This document shows positions 35,090 to 44,226 of a stretch of 64,000 nucleotides of DNA, piece by piece. This stretch comes from Sandaracinus amylolyticus (GTDB taxonomy: Bacteria > Myxococcota_A > Polyangia > Polyangiales > Sandaracinaceae). The position numbers and the translations under genes are program-made. The notes beneath the pieces are model-generated. The model did no database searches. It worked only from the letters and a program-made list of their open reading frames with translations, and was not told the DNA's origin. The stretch spans positions 9,176,001-9,240,000 of the forward strand of contig NZ_CP070225.1 of NCBI RefSeq assembly GCF_021631985.1, written 5' to 3'. How positions within the stretch are numbered: the stretch's first letter is position 1; each line of letters begins with the position of its first letter.

Positions 35090-36370
35090 ATGGTCGGTCG
35101 TCTCGCGATCGGAGCGGTGCTCGCCATCGCGCTGGGGCTCGCTGGTCGGGCGCACGCGCAGGAGGGCGAGGAGGGCGACTCCGCCGAGAGCGTGACCGCG
35201 ACCGCGGTGATGCTGCTCGAGGGTGGCGCGACCGCGGGGCAGGGCGCGACGGTGTCGATCGGCCTGCGCCGCGGGCTGAGCGAGGTCGGCGGCGTGCGCT
35301 TCGTGCACCCCGTCGACGTGCTCTCTCCGACGCCGTTCGACGAGGACGTGCAGTTCGCGATCGAAGAGCTCGAGCCGCTCGCCGATCAGGTGAGGAACGG
35401 CGACGCGCGCGACGCCGCCGAGCGCGCCGATCGCATCGTCGAGCTCTTCGAGCAGCGGCTCGAGGCGGTGCGGCGCGAGCAGCTCGTCGACGCGCACATG
35501 CTCGCGGCCGCGGCGCGCTGTCAGATGCGCCGGGCGCGCGAGTGCGAGGAGGGCTTCGCGCGCGTGCTCGTGTTCCGCGAAGGACAGGAGTACGACGCGT
35601 CGCGCTACCCGCCGGGCGCCCAGGAAGCGTTCGATCGCGCCCGCGCTCGCACCCTCGCCGGGCCGCGCGGGACGCTGGTGGTCGAGACCGACCCCGCGGG
35701 CGCCGAGATCTACGTCGACGGGCGCAGCTACGGGCCGTCTCCGGTGCGCGTCGACGGCCTGCTGCGCGGCGATCACTACGTCACGATCAAGCACCTCGGG
35801 TACGAGCGCGTGATCCGGCGCGCGACCCTCGAGGGCAACGAGTCGCGGGTGCGCTACGACCTCGCGCCCAACGAGCGCGCGCAGCTCGTCGCGTCGCAGG
35901 AGTTCCAGCGCGTGCTGCGCGGCGAGCTCGGCGAGGAGCGCGCGGGCGCCAACCTCCGCAGCCTCGGCAACACGCTCGGCGCGGCCCAGGTGATCGTCGG
36001 CGTGGTGCGGCCGATCGGCGATCACGAGATGCACGTGCAGGTCTGGCTCTACGACATCCGCACGCGCTTCCTGCTCGCGACGCGCGAGGGCACGATCACC
36101 CACGACGAAGCCGGGATGGTCACCGCGCGCCAGATGGCGATCGACCTCTATCGCGGGGTCGACCTCGGGGGCGCGATCGCGGCACCGGAGGACGACGACG
36201 GGCCGGGCGGCCCGCACGAGCGCTCGCCGGAGCTCTGGGAGCAGTGGTGGTTCTGGACCGCAGTCGGCGTGGTGCTGGTCGCGGGTGGAGTCGGCATCGG
36301 CGCCGGCGTCGCCGCGAGCAGCCCGGGTGTTCCGGACGGATGGACCCGCGCCTCCGGCACGCTGCCCTGA
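35090..36370 (+). CDS. PEGA-domain protein 2 with C-terminal membrane anchor
   Basis: A 426-aa protein starting 2 bp after the previous stop. The signal peptide ends at RAHAQ (about 24). Residues 25-190 are helical. A PEGA domain at about 197-265 shows LVVETDPAGAEIYVDGRSYG and LLRGDHYVTIKHLGY. The following domain (VIVGVVRPIGDHEMHVQVWLYD) parallels the equivalent part of the upstream protein. The C-terminal helix begins EQWWFWTAVGVVLVAGG, nearly the same as in its neighbour, so the pair are diverged paralogues. Location in the envelope is inferred from the signal peptide and the C-terminal helix. Confidence 0.8.
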   Translation: MVGRLAIGAVLAIALGLAGRAHAQEGEEGDSAESVTATAVMLLEGGATAGQGATVSIGLRRGLSEVGGVRFVHPVDVLSPTPFDEDVQFAIEELEPLADQVRNGDARDAAERADRIVELFEQRLEAVRREQLVDAHMLAAAARCQMRRARECEEGFARVLVFREGQEYDASRYPPGAQEAFDRARARTLAGPRGTLVVETDPAGAEIYVDGRSYGPSPVRVDGLLRGDHYVTIKHLGYERVIRRATLEGNESRVRYDLAPNERAQLVASQEFQRVLRGELGEERAGANLRSLGNTLGAAQVIVGVVRPIGDHEMHVQVWLYDIRTRFLLATREGTITHDEAGMVTARQMAIDLYRGVDLGGAIAAPEDDDGPGGPHERSPELWEQWWFWTAVGVVLVAGGVGIGAGVAASSPGVPDGWTRASGTLP

Positions 36371-37494
36371 TCGCGCTGCTGGCGCTCGCGATCGGCTGCG
36401 AGAGCTCGAGCGCGCCGCCGCGGCGCGCCAGCGCGCCGAGCCCGCGTCCGCCGAGCGGCACGACCGTCGAGGAGCTCCCGCCCGAAGCGCTCGCCGCCGA
36501 GCCCGCGCCTCCGCCGATCGCCGAGCCCACCGCGGCCGAGGCCGCCCAGGCCGCGATCGGCCCCGCGCCCCGGCTGATCCAGCGCGCGCCCGCGCCCGAC
36601 AGCGAGTACGCGAGCGACGAGCCGGTGGACGCGCGCCGTTACGTCTATCGCGTCACGCTCGTGGTGCCGGAGACGCTGGGCGCGGATCGATCCGACCTCG
36701 CGATCCCGGCCGCCGAGCTCTTCATCGACGTGTCGGCGGAGCGCCTGCGCGCGCGCTTCGTCGGGCCGGGATGGCCGGTCGAGGCGGGCTCCGAGGTGCG
36801 GGTGCGCGGCGACAGCCCGGGCTCGTACGTGTTCGATCGCGAAGGCGGTCGCTCGCTCCCGCCCGCGGCGCTCGCCGAGTGGTTCGAAGGCGGCCCGCGC
36901 CGCACCGGTCCGCCGCTCTCGGTGCGTCGCGATCCCGCGCACACCGAGCGCGAGATCCCCGGCGGGCTCATCTGCGCGCTGCTCGCGGAGTGGTCGGGCG
37001 ATCTCCGCGAGAACGTGATGCGACGCTGCGACGGGCGCGCGCCGATGGCGTTCCGCGTCGGGTTCTGGCGCGCCGAGCGAACCGCCGACGTGCCGGTCGA
37101 GCTGCCCCGCCGCGCGCTGCGCGCCGACGAGTCCGATCCCCCGCCTCCGGTGCCGATCACGCGCAGCCGCGCGTTCCTCGAGCCGGCGGCGCTCTCGCGC
37201 GTGCCCCCGATGGATCGTCCGCCGCGCGATCTGCCGGAGCGCGATCCCGGCGCGCCCGCGGAGGGGCTCGACTTCGTCAACGAGAGCGAGGCGCGCGTGG
37301 TCGTCACCGCCGAGGGCGTCGCGCTCGGGTGGGTCGACGCGGGCGCCAGCGGGCTCTTCGTGGGGCTGCGTCCCGGCGCGTACCGCATCGCGGCGCTCCG
37401 TCCGCTGGGCGCAGTGGTCATCCGGCCGCGCGTCGTCGTGGTGCCGGGGCGCACCGTGCTCGGCGCGCGCCGCAGCCGCGACGACGAGCTCTAG
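36340..37494 (+). CDS. Lipoprotein of unknown function
   Basis: A 384-aa protein. The ATG at 36340 overlaps the end of the PEGA gene by 31 bp. The signal peptide has the lipobox LALAIGC (Cys20). A Pro/Ala-rich linker to about residue 95 is followed by a region with YVYRVTLVVPETLG, and a C-terminal part with VVVTAEGVALGWVDAGASGLFVGLRPG that resembles a PEGA-like beta sandwich. It ends in Arg/Asp-rich residues. The family is unknown. The overlap and operon position suggest it works with the two PEGA proteins at the envelope. Confidence 0.75.
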   Translation: MDPRLRHAALIALLALAIGCESSSAPPRRASAPSPRPPSGTTVEELPPEALAAEPAPPPIAEPTAAEAAQAAIGPAPRLIQRAPAPDSEYASDEPVDARRYVYRVTLVVPETLGADRSDLAIPAAELFIDVSAERLRARFVGPGWPVEAGSEVRVRGDSPGSYVFDREGGRSLPPAALAEWFEGGPRRTGPPLSVRRDPAHTEREIPGGLICALLAEWSGDLRENVMRRCDGRAPMAFRVGFWRAERTADVPVELPRRALRADESDPPPPVPITRSRAFLEPAALSRVPPMDRPPRDLPERDPGAPAEGLDFVNESEARVVVTAEGVALGWVDAGASGLFVGLRPGAYRIAALRPLGAVVIRPRVVVVPGRTVLGARRSRDDEL

Positions 37495-37511
37495 GAGCGC
37501 CCCGCGAGAAC

Positions 37512-37763
37512 GCGCGGCGGCGTTCGGGCGCGTCGCGACGTCTCCGCGGAGTTGCGCGGCGTCGTTCTGGCCGCCGGGACGGCTCCGCGAAGTCGCGCGG
37601 CGTCGTTCTGGGCGCCGGAACGTCTCCGCGGAGCTGCGCGGCGTCGTTCTGGGGCATCGGAACGTCTCCGCGCGCTCGCGCGGCGTCGTTCTGGGCGCCG
37701 GGACGGCTCCGCGGAGTCGCGCGGCGTCGTTCTGGGCGCCAGAACGTCTCCGCGCGCCGTTCC
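37512..37763. repeat. Tandem repeat array, about 41-bp unit, six copies
   Basis: The core GCGCGGCGTCGTTCTGG recurs with its GTCGTTCTGG part at 37561, 37602, 37643, 37685 and 37726 (41, 41, 42, 41 bp apart). A degenerate first unit precedes them and a partial one ends at the next gene's stop. The second half of each unit varies around GCGCCGGAACGTCTCCGCGG. Three units hold a perfect CTCCGCGGAG palindrome (37542, 37624, 37707). The period is not a multiple of three and the array fills the gap between convergent genes, so it is not coding. Confidence 0.85.
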
Positions 37764-38365
37764 TAGCTCGCGTCGTGGGTCGGCGGGCGCTCGTCGAGCG
37801 CCCGCGCGTAGATCTCCGGCGTCCAGCGCCGCCCCGCCTCGTTGCGCGCCTGGGCCGCGCCCTCGAGCACCGCGATCGCTTGGTCGACGACCTCCCACCG
37901 CACCGCCAGGCGCCAGTAGTCCTCGTCCTCGACCGCCCCCACGCGCTCCAGCGACTGCTCGAGCACCGAGCGATCCTGCTGGAGCACCTCGAGGTGGGCG
38001 TTCCAGCCCTCCTCGGTCTCCTGGGTGATCGCCTCCCGCGCGATCCCGATCGGGTTGAACGCCAGGAACACGTGCTCGAGCTCGAGGCGCCACGTCGACG
38101 CGTCCGCGATGTCGCCGACGTGCCAGCGCGCGGCGGGCTGCTGGCTCCGGATCACCTCGCCGAAGTACGCGCCGGCCGAGGTCGCGACCAGCCCGAGCAC
38201 CTCGTCGCGGCCTCGCGCGTCGTCGTCGCGCGCGAGCTCGAGGTAGTGGTCGAGGATCGGCAGGGTCTCCGGCGTGCCGTCGAGCTCGATGCCGAGCGCC
38301 TGCTTCACGAAGCGCACGCAGCCCTCGGCCAACGTGCGAATCGTCTCGGGCGTGTCGTCCTGCAT
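37763..38365 (-). CDS. Hypothetical cytosolic protein
   Basis: A 200-aa acidic protein starting MQDDTPETIRTLAEG. No signal peptide, membrane helix or catalytic motif is seen. Recurrent features are a central WHVGDIADASTWRLELEHVFLAFNPIG stretch, aromatic-rich and probably beta, and helices on both sides (LEQSLERVGAVEDEDYWRLAVRW). I do not recognise a named family; it resembles DUF-type proteins found singly in myxobacteria. It converges with the PEGA/lipoprotein operon across the tandem repeat array. Confidence 0.7.
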   Translation of the reverse strand: MQDDTPETIRTLAEGCVRFVKQALGIELDGTPETLPILDHYLELARDDDARGRDEVLGLVATSAGAYFGEVIRSQQPAARWHVGDIADASTWRLELEHVFLAFNPIGIAREAITQETEEGWNAHLEVLQQDRSVLEQSLERVGAVEDEDYWRLAVRWEVVDQAIAVLEGAAQARNEAGRRWTPEIYARALDERPPTHDAS

Positions 38366-38445
38366 GGCGGCGCAGCATAGCCCCCGCGAGACGAGGTGTG
38401 ATACCGATCGACACCGCCGATTCCTCGGAAGCGAGAGGGGACCCG

Positions 38446-41274
38446 ATGGCCGCGTGGGATGCGAAGGGCATGGCGGAGCCGACGAGCGAGGCGCCGTACC
38501 AGGGCCGTGCGGGTGCGACGCGCGTCGAGAGCGTGCACCTGCCGCTGACTGGCGGGGCGCTGCGCACGTTGACGGTGCACCGCGCGGTGAACGTCGCGAG
38601 CGATCCGCAATTGCGCGAGCGCGTGCTCGCAGGGGCGCTCCATCGCTTCGAGGGCGTCGAGCTCGCGGTGCCCTTCGTGCTCCACGATCCCGCGGCGCGG
38701 AAGCTCGCGATCGTCCTGCCCGAGGCGCTGCGCCACGAGCAGCTGCGCGAGCGCGCGCGCTTCCTGAGCGCGGTCGCCGAGGACGCGAGCGCGCCGGTGC
38801 CGGCGTACGTCGCGGAGGCGACGGTGGTGGTCGGTATCGCGGAGCTCGCGGAGTACCTCGCGCGCCCGAGCGCCGCCTCGCAGCGCGCCGCCGAAGAGGA
38901 AGAGCTGGTCAGCAAGCGCAAGGAGATCGGCGCGGCGCAGCAGGACCTCATGTCGCTCGAGGAGGCGATCGCCGAGCGCGCGGAGGCGCTCACCCAGCGC
39001 GAGCAGCGGATCCGCGAGCGCGCCGAGGACGTCACGCGACGCGAGGACGAGCTCACGATGCGCGGCGACGAGCACGCCCGTCGCGAGGCCGAGCTCGCGC
39101 GCCGCGCCGAGGAGCTCGACGCCACGCGCCGCGATCTCGCGATGCGCGAGCACGAGCTCGATCAGCGCCTCGAGTCGATCGTCGAGCGCGAGCGCGCGCT
39201 GATCACCCAGGGCCCACCGCCCGAGCCGATGCCGGTGACGCTCACGGCGCCCACCGAGCGTCCGCGCACCCGCTCGTCGCGCCCGCCGCCGCCCTCGCTC
39301 GGGCTGGGCCTCGCCGCGGCGTCGATGGTGCCGGCGATGCGCTCGCCGGTGGTCGAGCCGGTCGCGGAGGGCGACGTGGCGTCGGTCGACGACGACGTCG
39401 AGGAGCTCGACGATCTCGAGCCGATCCGCACCAGCCCCGGCACCGGCCTCGGCAGCACCACGAGCGAGGAGCGCATCTCGCTCACCGACGACGCGGTCGA
39501 GGAGCTCGTCGACGACGACGACGTCGAGGAAGAGGTCGACGACGACGACATCGAGGCGGCGCCGCAGAGCGACGCGCCCCTCGCCGACGAAGCCGCCGAG
39601 CTCGACGCGGCCGACGAGGTCACGGGGGTCTCGACCGGCGTCGCCGCGGCGCCCGGGCTCGGCGATCAGGCCGAGATGGTCGCGTTGCTCGCCGACGGGC
39701 TCGAGCTCCACGTCGCGCTGGGCGATCGCAGCGATGCGCTCGAGGGCGAGGCCGATCTGCTGGTGCAGCTCGTGGTGCTCGAGGGCTGTCCGGTCGTCGT
39801 GCTCGCGCTGGTCGATCCCACCGGCGCGCGCCCGTTCGTGCGCCGCACCGCGATCGATCCCCGCGCGCCCGACGGCCGCCGCATGCTCGAATCGCTGCGC
39901 CGCCGCTTCGAGGCGCGCCTCGTGTTGTTCGGCGAGGGCAACCAGTTCCTGCGGGTCGGGCGCGTCGCCGGGCCGCGCGAGCTCAACGTCGCGCGCACCC
40001 TCGATCGCGTCTCGCGCCTCCGCGCCGACGGGGCGCTCGACGTCGCCACCACGATCGAGCGCGTGCTCGCCGCGCCGCCGCCGATCACCGGCGCGAGCCC
40101 GTTCGCCGCGGAGGACGAGAAGGGTCGCCTCGACACCGCCGCCCAGACCGCGCGCGCGCTCGACGAGCTCGCCGACTGGGCCTCGCCGGAGAAGATGGAC
40201 CACGCGCTGCTCGTGCTCTCGGTGCCGCGCGACACCATCGACGCGACGTTCGTGCGCGTGCTCGAGCGCGCGGTGGAGCACGGCCTCGCGCTGCCTCCGA
40301 GCCTCGGCGATCGTGCGCTCGGTGCGGGCCTCGCCGACGACGCGGGCGCGCTGGTGAGCAAGCAGATCGCGGCGTTCCGGCGCACCCTCGCGCTCCCCGA
40401 TCGCGGCGGGCTCGACGACGAGGCCGTCGCGTCGAACTGGGAGCGCCTGCTCGCGGCGGCGGCCGACGCCGAGGTCGCGCTCGATCCCGAGGCCCACGAC
40501 CTCGCGTGGCGCGCCATCCGCGAGGTGCGCGGCGAGCAGACCGGGAGCATGCCCGGCGGCGCGCTCGACCCGGCGCGCATCGCGGCGATGGGCAACCCCG
40601 AGCTCGTGATGCTGCTCGAGCACCCCCGCCATCGCCGGGTCGCGGCGATCGCGCTCGCCGAGCGGGGCGACCCCGAGCTCGCGGAGGCCATCTGCAAGGC
40701 CGTCCGCAAGATGCCGCGCGCCGAGGTCGTCCGGGTGGTGCCCCGCATGACGAAGCTCGGCGACGAGGCCGGTGACGCCCTCATCGACGGGCTCACCTCC
40801 CGGAAGACGTTCGCGCGCCAGGCGTTCGCGCTCGCGCTCGGTCATCTCAAGCTGCGGCGCGCCGTGGTCCCCCTTCTCCATCTGCTGACGTCGGAGAGCA
40901 CGGACGTGTGGCGCGAGGTCGCGCGGGTGTACGGCAGCTTCGGGAACGCCAGCTTCCGGACCCTCTCCCAGAAGCTCCACGATCCGAAGGCCCCCGAGGA
41001 GCGCTACGTCCTCACCCTCGCGCACCTCGCGAACCACGGCTGCGTGAAGCAAGTCGAGGCGCTGTCGAAGGATTCCGACCCTCGCGTGGTCGCGATCGCG
41101 ATGCGCGCGCTGCAGTCGCGCGACCGCGCTCGGTGGCAGGAGGAATCGGTGGGCGGCAAGCGCCCGCTCGAAGGTGATGACGGTGTGCTCGCCTTCTCGA
41201 GACGCTTCGTCGAGGAGCTCGAGGGAACCGCCCCGGAGGGCGATCTCGCCACGCTGCCGGGTGAAGACATCTGA
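38446..41274 (+). CDS. Large coiled-coil, acidic-linker and HEAT-repeat protein
   Basis: A 942-aa cytosolic protein. The ATG at 38446 is chosen because AGAGGGG precedes it; a GTG at 38398 would add 16 residues. Domains in order: an N-terminal globular part at about 20-140 (LTVHRAVNVASDPQLRERVL); a long charged coiled coil at about 142-251 (EEAIAERAEALTQREQRIRE); a Pro/Arg linker; a strongly acidic Asp/Glu-rich segment at about 308-391; a second alpha/beta domain at about 400-540; and HEAT-like helical repeats at about 720-930 (HPRHRRVAAIALAERGDPELAE, AFALALGHLKLRRAVVPLL). The domain mix suggests a scaffold or assembly protein. The N-terminal part resembles proteins carrying CpXC domains, but no CPxC motif is present. 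The function is unknown. Confidence 0.8.
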   Translation: MAAWDAKGMAEPTSEAPYQGRAGATRVESVHLPLTGGALRTLTVHRAVNVASDPQLRERVLAGALHRFEGVELAVPFVLHDPAARKLAIVLPEALRHEQLRERARFLSAVAEDASAPVPAYVAEATVVVGIAELAEYLARPSAASQRAAEEEELVSKRKEIGAAQQDLMSLEEAIAERAEALTQREQRIRERAEDVTRREDELTMRGDEHARREAELARRAEELDATRRDLAMREHELDQRLESIVERERALITQGPPPEPMPVTLTAPTERPRTRSSRPPPPSLGLGLAAASMVPAMRSPVVEPVAEGDVASVDDDVEELDDLEPIRTSPGTGLGSTTSEERISLTDDAVEELVDDDDVEEEVDDDDIEAAPQSDAPLADEAAELDAADEVTGVSTGVAAAPGLGDQAEMVALLADGLELHVALGDRSDALEGEADLLVQLVVLEGCPVVVLALVDPTGARPFVRRTAIDPRAPDGRRMLESLRRRFEARLVLFGEGNQFLRVGRVAGPRELNVARTLDRVSRLRADGALDVATTIERVLAAPPPITGASPFAAEDEKGRLDTAAQTARALDELADWASPEKMDHALLVLSVPRDTIDATFVRVLERAVEHGLALPPSLGDRALGAGLADDAGALVSKQIAAFRRTLALPDRGGLDDEAVASNWERLLAAAADAEVALDPEAHDLAWRAIREVRGEQTGSMPGGALDPARIAAMGNPELVMLLEHPRHRRVAAIALAERGDPELAEAICKAVRKMPRAEVVRVVPRMTKLGDEAGDALIDGLTSRKTFARQAFALALGHLKLRRAVVPLLHLLTSESTDVWREVARVYGSFGNASFRTLSQKLHDPKAPEERYVLTLAHLANHGCVKQVEALSKDSDPRVVAIAMRALQSRDRARWQEESVGGKRPLEGDDGVLAFSRRFVEELEGTAPEGDLATLPGEDI

Positions 41275-41325
41275 TCAGGGCGCAATCGAAGAGCAAAAAA
41301 ATCCAGATCAATCGACCGCCAACCC

Positions 41326-41355
41326 TTGACGCTCACCCCTCTCGGGGCTGAGATA
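41326..41355 (+). promoter_or_regulatory. Possible promoter of the LuxR-type regulator
   Basis: TTGACG (41326-41331) and GAGATA (41350-41355) with an 18-bp spacer that itself contains a CCCCTCTCGGGG hairpin. The -10 is weak. Confidence 0.35.
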
Positions 41356-41450
41356 GGTCGTCGCGGGCCGAGGGCTCCGCGACGCTCCATCACGGTCCCG
41401 GGGGGGACCAACGGAGCGGAGTGGGCACCAGTGCCCGGGGGGAGGCGTAC

Positions 41451-42053
41451 GTGGTCACGATTCGTCATCTGGAGCTCGCAGAGGAGCTGTTCGAGATCGA
41501 GCCTTCTGCGACATACCCCGCCCGAGCTGCCGCGATCGTCGCGCAGCTCGCCGGCGCGTCCGCGCACCGCATGGTGCTCGAAGGCGCCGAGGCGGAGGGC
41601 AACGGGAGCAATGGCGCCGAGCATCGAGGCGAAGCGCTCGCGGTCCCGCTGCGACACGGAAAGAGTGAGATCGGAACGCTGCAGCTCTGGTTCGCCGACG
41701 GGGGTCGGAACGAGGACGTGCAGCGAATCGCGCGGTGGGGTGGGCGCCTTCTGGCCCGCGGCATCGCGTACTCGCGCAAGATGGGGAACGGCGCGTCCAA
41801 CGGGTCGCGCGAGATCGACATCCAGGCGCTCCTCGCGAGCACCCCGCTGACGCCGCGCGAGCGCGACGTCGTCGGGCGTCTCGTCTCGGGTCACTCGACG
41901 CGCGAGATCGCGCAGAGCACGGGCCTCACGGTCGCGACCGTCAACACGTACCTGAAGCGCATCTTCGCGAAGCTCGGCGTGCACAGCCGTGTCGAGCTCC
42001 TCGCGCGCGTGACCGGGACGCGCAACGCGATCTCCGCGTCGCGCCCCAGCTGA
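41451..42053 (+). CDS. LuxR-family transcriptional regulator (GerE HTH)
   Basis: A 200-aa protein. The GTG at 41451 has GGGGGGAGG 5 nt upstream, a very strong ribosome-binding site, which rules against the earlier GTG at 41421. The N-terminal 120 residues look like a GAF-type ligand fold (LAVPLRHGKSEIGTLQLWF). The C-terminal GerE/LuxR helix-turn-helix spans about 138-190 (LTPRERDVVGRLVSGHSTREI, then TVATVNTYLKRIFAKLGVHSRVEL). It lacks a receiver Asp or a classical autoinducer domain, so the signal is unknown. It stands alone between the HEAT protein and moaC. Confidence 0.87.
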   Translation: MVTIRHLELAEELFEIEPSATYPARAAAIVAQLAGASAHRMVLEGAEAEGNGSNGAEHRGEALAVPLRHGKSEIGTLQLWFADGGRNEDVQRIARWGGRLLARGIAYSRKMGNGASNGSREIDIQALLASTPLTPRERDVVGRLVSGHSTREIAQSTGLTVATVNTYLKRIFAKLGVHSRVELLARVTGTRNAISASRPS

Positions 42054-42070
42054 GCCGGCGTCCAACATCG

Positions 42071-42139
42071 GCTCGCTCGCTCAGGGCCCTCCCGTCCGCG
42101 TGCTCCGCACGCTTCCGTGCGGGCCCTGCGCGAGCGAGC
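42071..42139 (+). terminator. Long inverted repeat between the LuxR gene and moaC
   Basis: A 19-bp inverted repeat (42071-42089 and 42121-42139; 18 Watson-Crick pairs plus one G-T) encloses an inner GCGTGC-tcc-GCACGC hairpin. It begins 18 bp after the LuxR stop and ends 34 bp before the moaC start. Most likely it is a terminator or a 5' leader structure; there is no U-tract. Confidence 0.5.
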
Positions 42140-42173
42140 ACTCCAGCTGGCCGCTACGCGCTACGCTCGCGAG

Positions 42174-42653
42174 ATGAGCGACGAGCTCACTCATCTCGAC
42201 GAGCAGGGGCGCGCACGAATGGTCGACGTCGGCGCCAAGGACGCGACCGCCCGAACGGCGGTCGCGTCCGCGCTTCTGCGGATGCAGCCCGAGACGCGCG
42301 CGCGGCTCGTCTCGGGGGACGTCCCCAAGGGCGACGTGCTCGCCACCGCGCGCATCGCGGGGATCCAGGCGGCCAAGCGCACGCCCGAGCTGATCCCGCT
42401 GTGCCACGCGATCGCGCTGACGAGCGTCGAGGTGCACTTCGAGCTCGACGCGCACGACGAGCGCGTGGTGCACGTGCGCGCGACGGCGCGCGCGAAGGAT
42501 CGCACCGGCGTGGAGATGGAGGCGCTGACCGCGGTGAGCATCGCGGCGCTGACGCTCTACGACATGCTCAAGGCGATCGATCGCGGGATGACGATCGAGC
42601 AGATCGCCCTGCAAGAGAAGCACGGCGGCAAGAGCGGCGACTACGTCCGCTGA
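42174..42653 (+). CDS. moaC: Cyclic pyranopterin monophosphate synthase
   Basis: A 159-aa enzyme that, with MoaA, converts GTP to cyclic pyranopterin monophosphate in molybdenum-cofactor synthesis. It is recognisable throughout: [46 protein letters not shown], then [25 protein letters not shown] and the C-terminal GGKSGDY. The active-site Lys and Asp positions (KAID) are kept. The ATG at 42174 fits the family length. No other moa gene is in the window. Its last 13 bp overlap the convergent flippase gene. Confidence 0.95.
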   Translation: MSDELTHLDEQGRARMVDVGAKDATARTAVASALLRMQPETRARLVSGDVPKGDVLATARIAGIQAAKRTPELIPLCHAIALTSVEVHFELDAHDERVVHVRATARAKDRTGVEMEALTAVSIAALTLYDMLKAIDRGMTIEQIALQEKHGGKSGDYVR

Positions 42654-44218
42654 CGCCGCGCGATCACGCGCTTCACGAGCGCGAGATCCTCGGCGCCGAT
42701 CTCGCGCACCACGACCAGCGCGACGACGTACGCGAGCGCACCGAGCACGCACGCCGCGAGCGCGCCGAGCGCGCTCTGGTGCGGCACGACGTACGCGACG
42801 CCGTACCCGCACGCGCCGGCGATCAGCGCGCGAACGGCGGTGAGCGGTGCGACGAACGCGCCGAAGCGGCGGTGGATCGTCATGCCCACGCCGACCAACG
42901 CGAGCGCCGATGCCGCGCTGGTCGCGAGGGCGGCCGCGACGATCGCGCTCTCCGCGTCGGGCGCGCCGCGCACCGCGATCGTGTTGAGCACCACGACGAG
43001 CACCAGCGCGCCGATGGCGATGCCCGCGGTGGTCCGCGCGTGCCCCGCGCCGGCGAGGATCGCGGCGCCGATCGCGAAGAGCGAGAACGGGACGAGCCCT
43101 GGCGAGAGCAGCGCGAGCGCGGGCGCACCCGCGAGGTACGCCTCGGAGTACGCGACGCGCATCACGCCGTCCGATGCACCGGCGATCGGGGTCGCCATCG
43201 CGAGCAGCACGACGAGCGAGAAGCGCATCGCGCCCCGGATCGCGCGCCGCGTCGCGTCGGCGTCACCACTGCTCGTCGCGCGCGCGACCGTGGGGAAGAC
43301 CACGAACGTCACCGCGAGGATGAGCTGATAGGGCACGAACGCGAACGTCTGCGCGTTGCGATAGAACCCCGCCCAGCTCGACGCGATCGTGTTCGCCTCG
43401 TCGCTCGTCATCCCGCGCGCGATCGCGGCGGCCGCGAGGTTGGCGCGGAGCAGCGGCTGATCGAGCTGCAGCACGCCGTTGAGCGCGGCCTGGTAGATCG
43501 CGATCGGCACGAAGAACGCGAGCCACGCGCGCACCTCGGGCCGCGCCGGCCCGCGCCCGGTGCCGATCACGACGAGCGCGACGATCAGGATGATCACCGC
43601 TGCGCTCGCGAACCCACCGACCGCGCCCGCGGCTGCGCCGAGCGCGGCACCGCCCACGATGCACGCGGCGCGCAGGATCGCGAACCCCATGTCGAAGCTC
43701 GCCTGCGCGGAGAAGCGACGCCGCCCGTTGATCGCGCCGATCAACGCCGAGTACATCGCGTAGCTCGCGATCACGATCGACGACGTCATCAGCAGCGGCG
43801 CGAGCGTCGCGTCGCGCTGCCATCCCGAGGCGAGCCAGGGCGCCGCCGCCGCGAACCCACCGCCGAGCACGACCGCCATCACGAGCCCGACGAGCAGCCC
43901 TTCGCGTTGGGTGCGATCGGCGAGCGCCTCGTCGTCGCTGGTGCGCTTGCTGACCGTCTGCACCGTCGCCGCGACCAGCGTGTTGGTCACGATCGCGGTG
44001 ATCGTCGCGACCGTCGAGTAGCGCCCCCACTGCTCGGGATCGCCGAGCACCCGCGGCAGCACGAGCTGCACGCCGAACCCGCTCGCGATGAACACCGCCT
44101 TCGCGGTCATGGTCCACAGCACGCCGCGCCCTGCGCTCGTCGCCTGGTCGGTGCGTTCGTGCTCGCTCACCTGCGAGCCTGCATCCCCCTTCCCGCGATC
44201 GGGGTCAAGCGGCATCAT
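42641..44218 (-). CDS. Oligosaccharide flippase (MOP/Wzx-like)
   Basis: A 525-aa polytopic protein with about 12-14 transmembrane helices of the MATE/MOP exporter superfamily. It starts with a polar N-terminus, then [39 protein letters not shown], the usual first helix pair of polysaccharide biosynthesis (PST) flippases. Internal segments such as [16 protein letters not shown] and [21 protein letters not shown] match that family. It probably flips lipid-linked sugar units for surface polysaccharide, but no glycosyltransferase genes adjoin it. The ATG 44218 start leaves 8 bp to the divergent channel gene; GTG 44170 is a plausible alternative that would leave more room. Confidence 0.85.
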   Translation of the reverse strand: MMPLDPDRGKGDAGSQVSEHERTDQATSAGRGVLWTMTAKAVFIASGFGVQLVLPRVLGDPEQWGRYSTVATITAIVTNTLVAATVQTVSKRTSDDEALADRTQREGLLVGLVMAVVLGGGFAAAAPWLASGWQRDATLAPLLMTSSIVIASYAMYSALIGAINGRRRFSAQASFDMGFAILRAACIVGGAALGAAAGAVGGFASAAVIILIVALVVIGTGRGPARPEVRAWLAFFVPIAIYQAALNGVLQLDQPLLRANLAAAAIARGMTSDEANTIASSWAGFYRNAQTFAFVPYQLILAVTFVVFPTVARATSSGDADATRRAIRGAMRFSLVVLLAMATPIAGASDGVMRVAYSEAYLAGAPALALLSPGLVPFSLFAIGAAILAGAGHARTTAGIAIGALVLVVVLNTIAVRGAPDAESAIVAAALATSAASALALVGVGMTIHRRFGAFVAPLTAVRALIAGACGYGVAYVVPHQSALGALAACVLGALAYVVALVVVREIGAEDLALVKRVIARRQRT

Positions 44219-44226
44219 CCGCTCGC

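Noticed and set aside
37512-37763. The 41-bp repeats as a CRISPR array
   Set aside because: Units abut each other with no unique spacers and no cas genes are present.
42054-42173. Molybdenum-cofactor riboswitch before moaC
   Set aside because: The inverted repeat is a single long stem and does not match the multi-stem Moco motif as I know it; kept as terminator or unknown structure.
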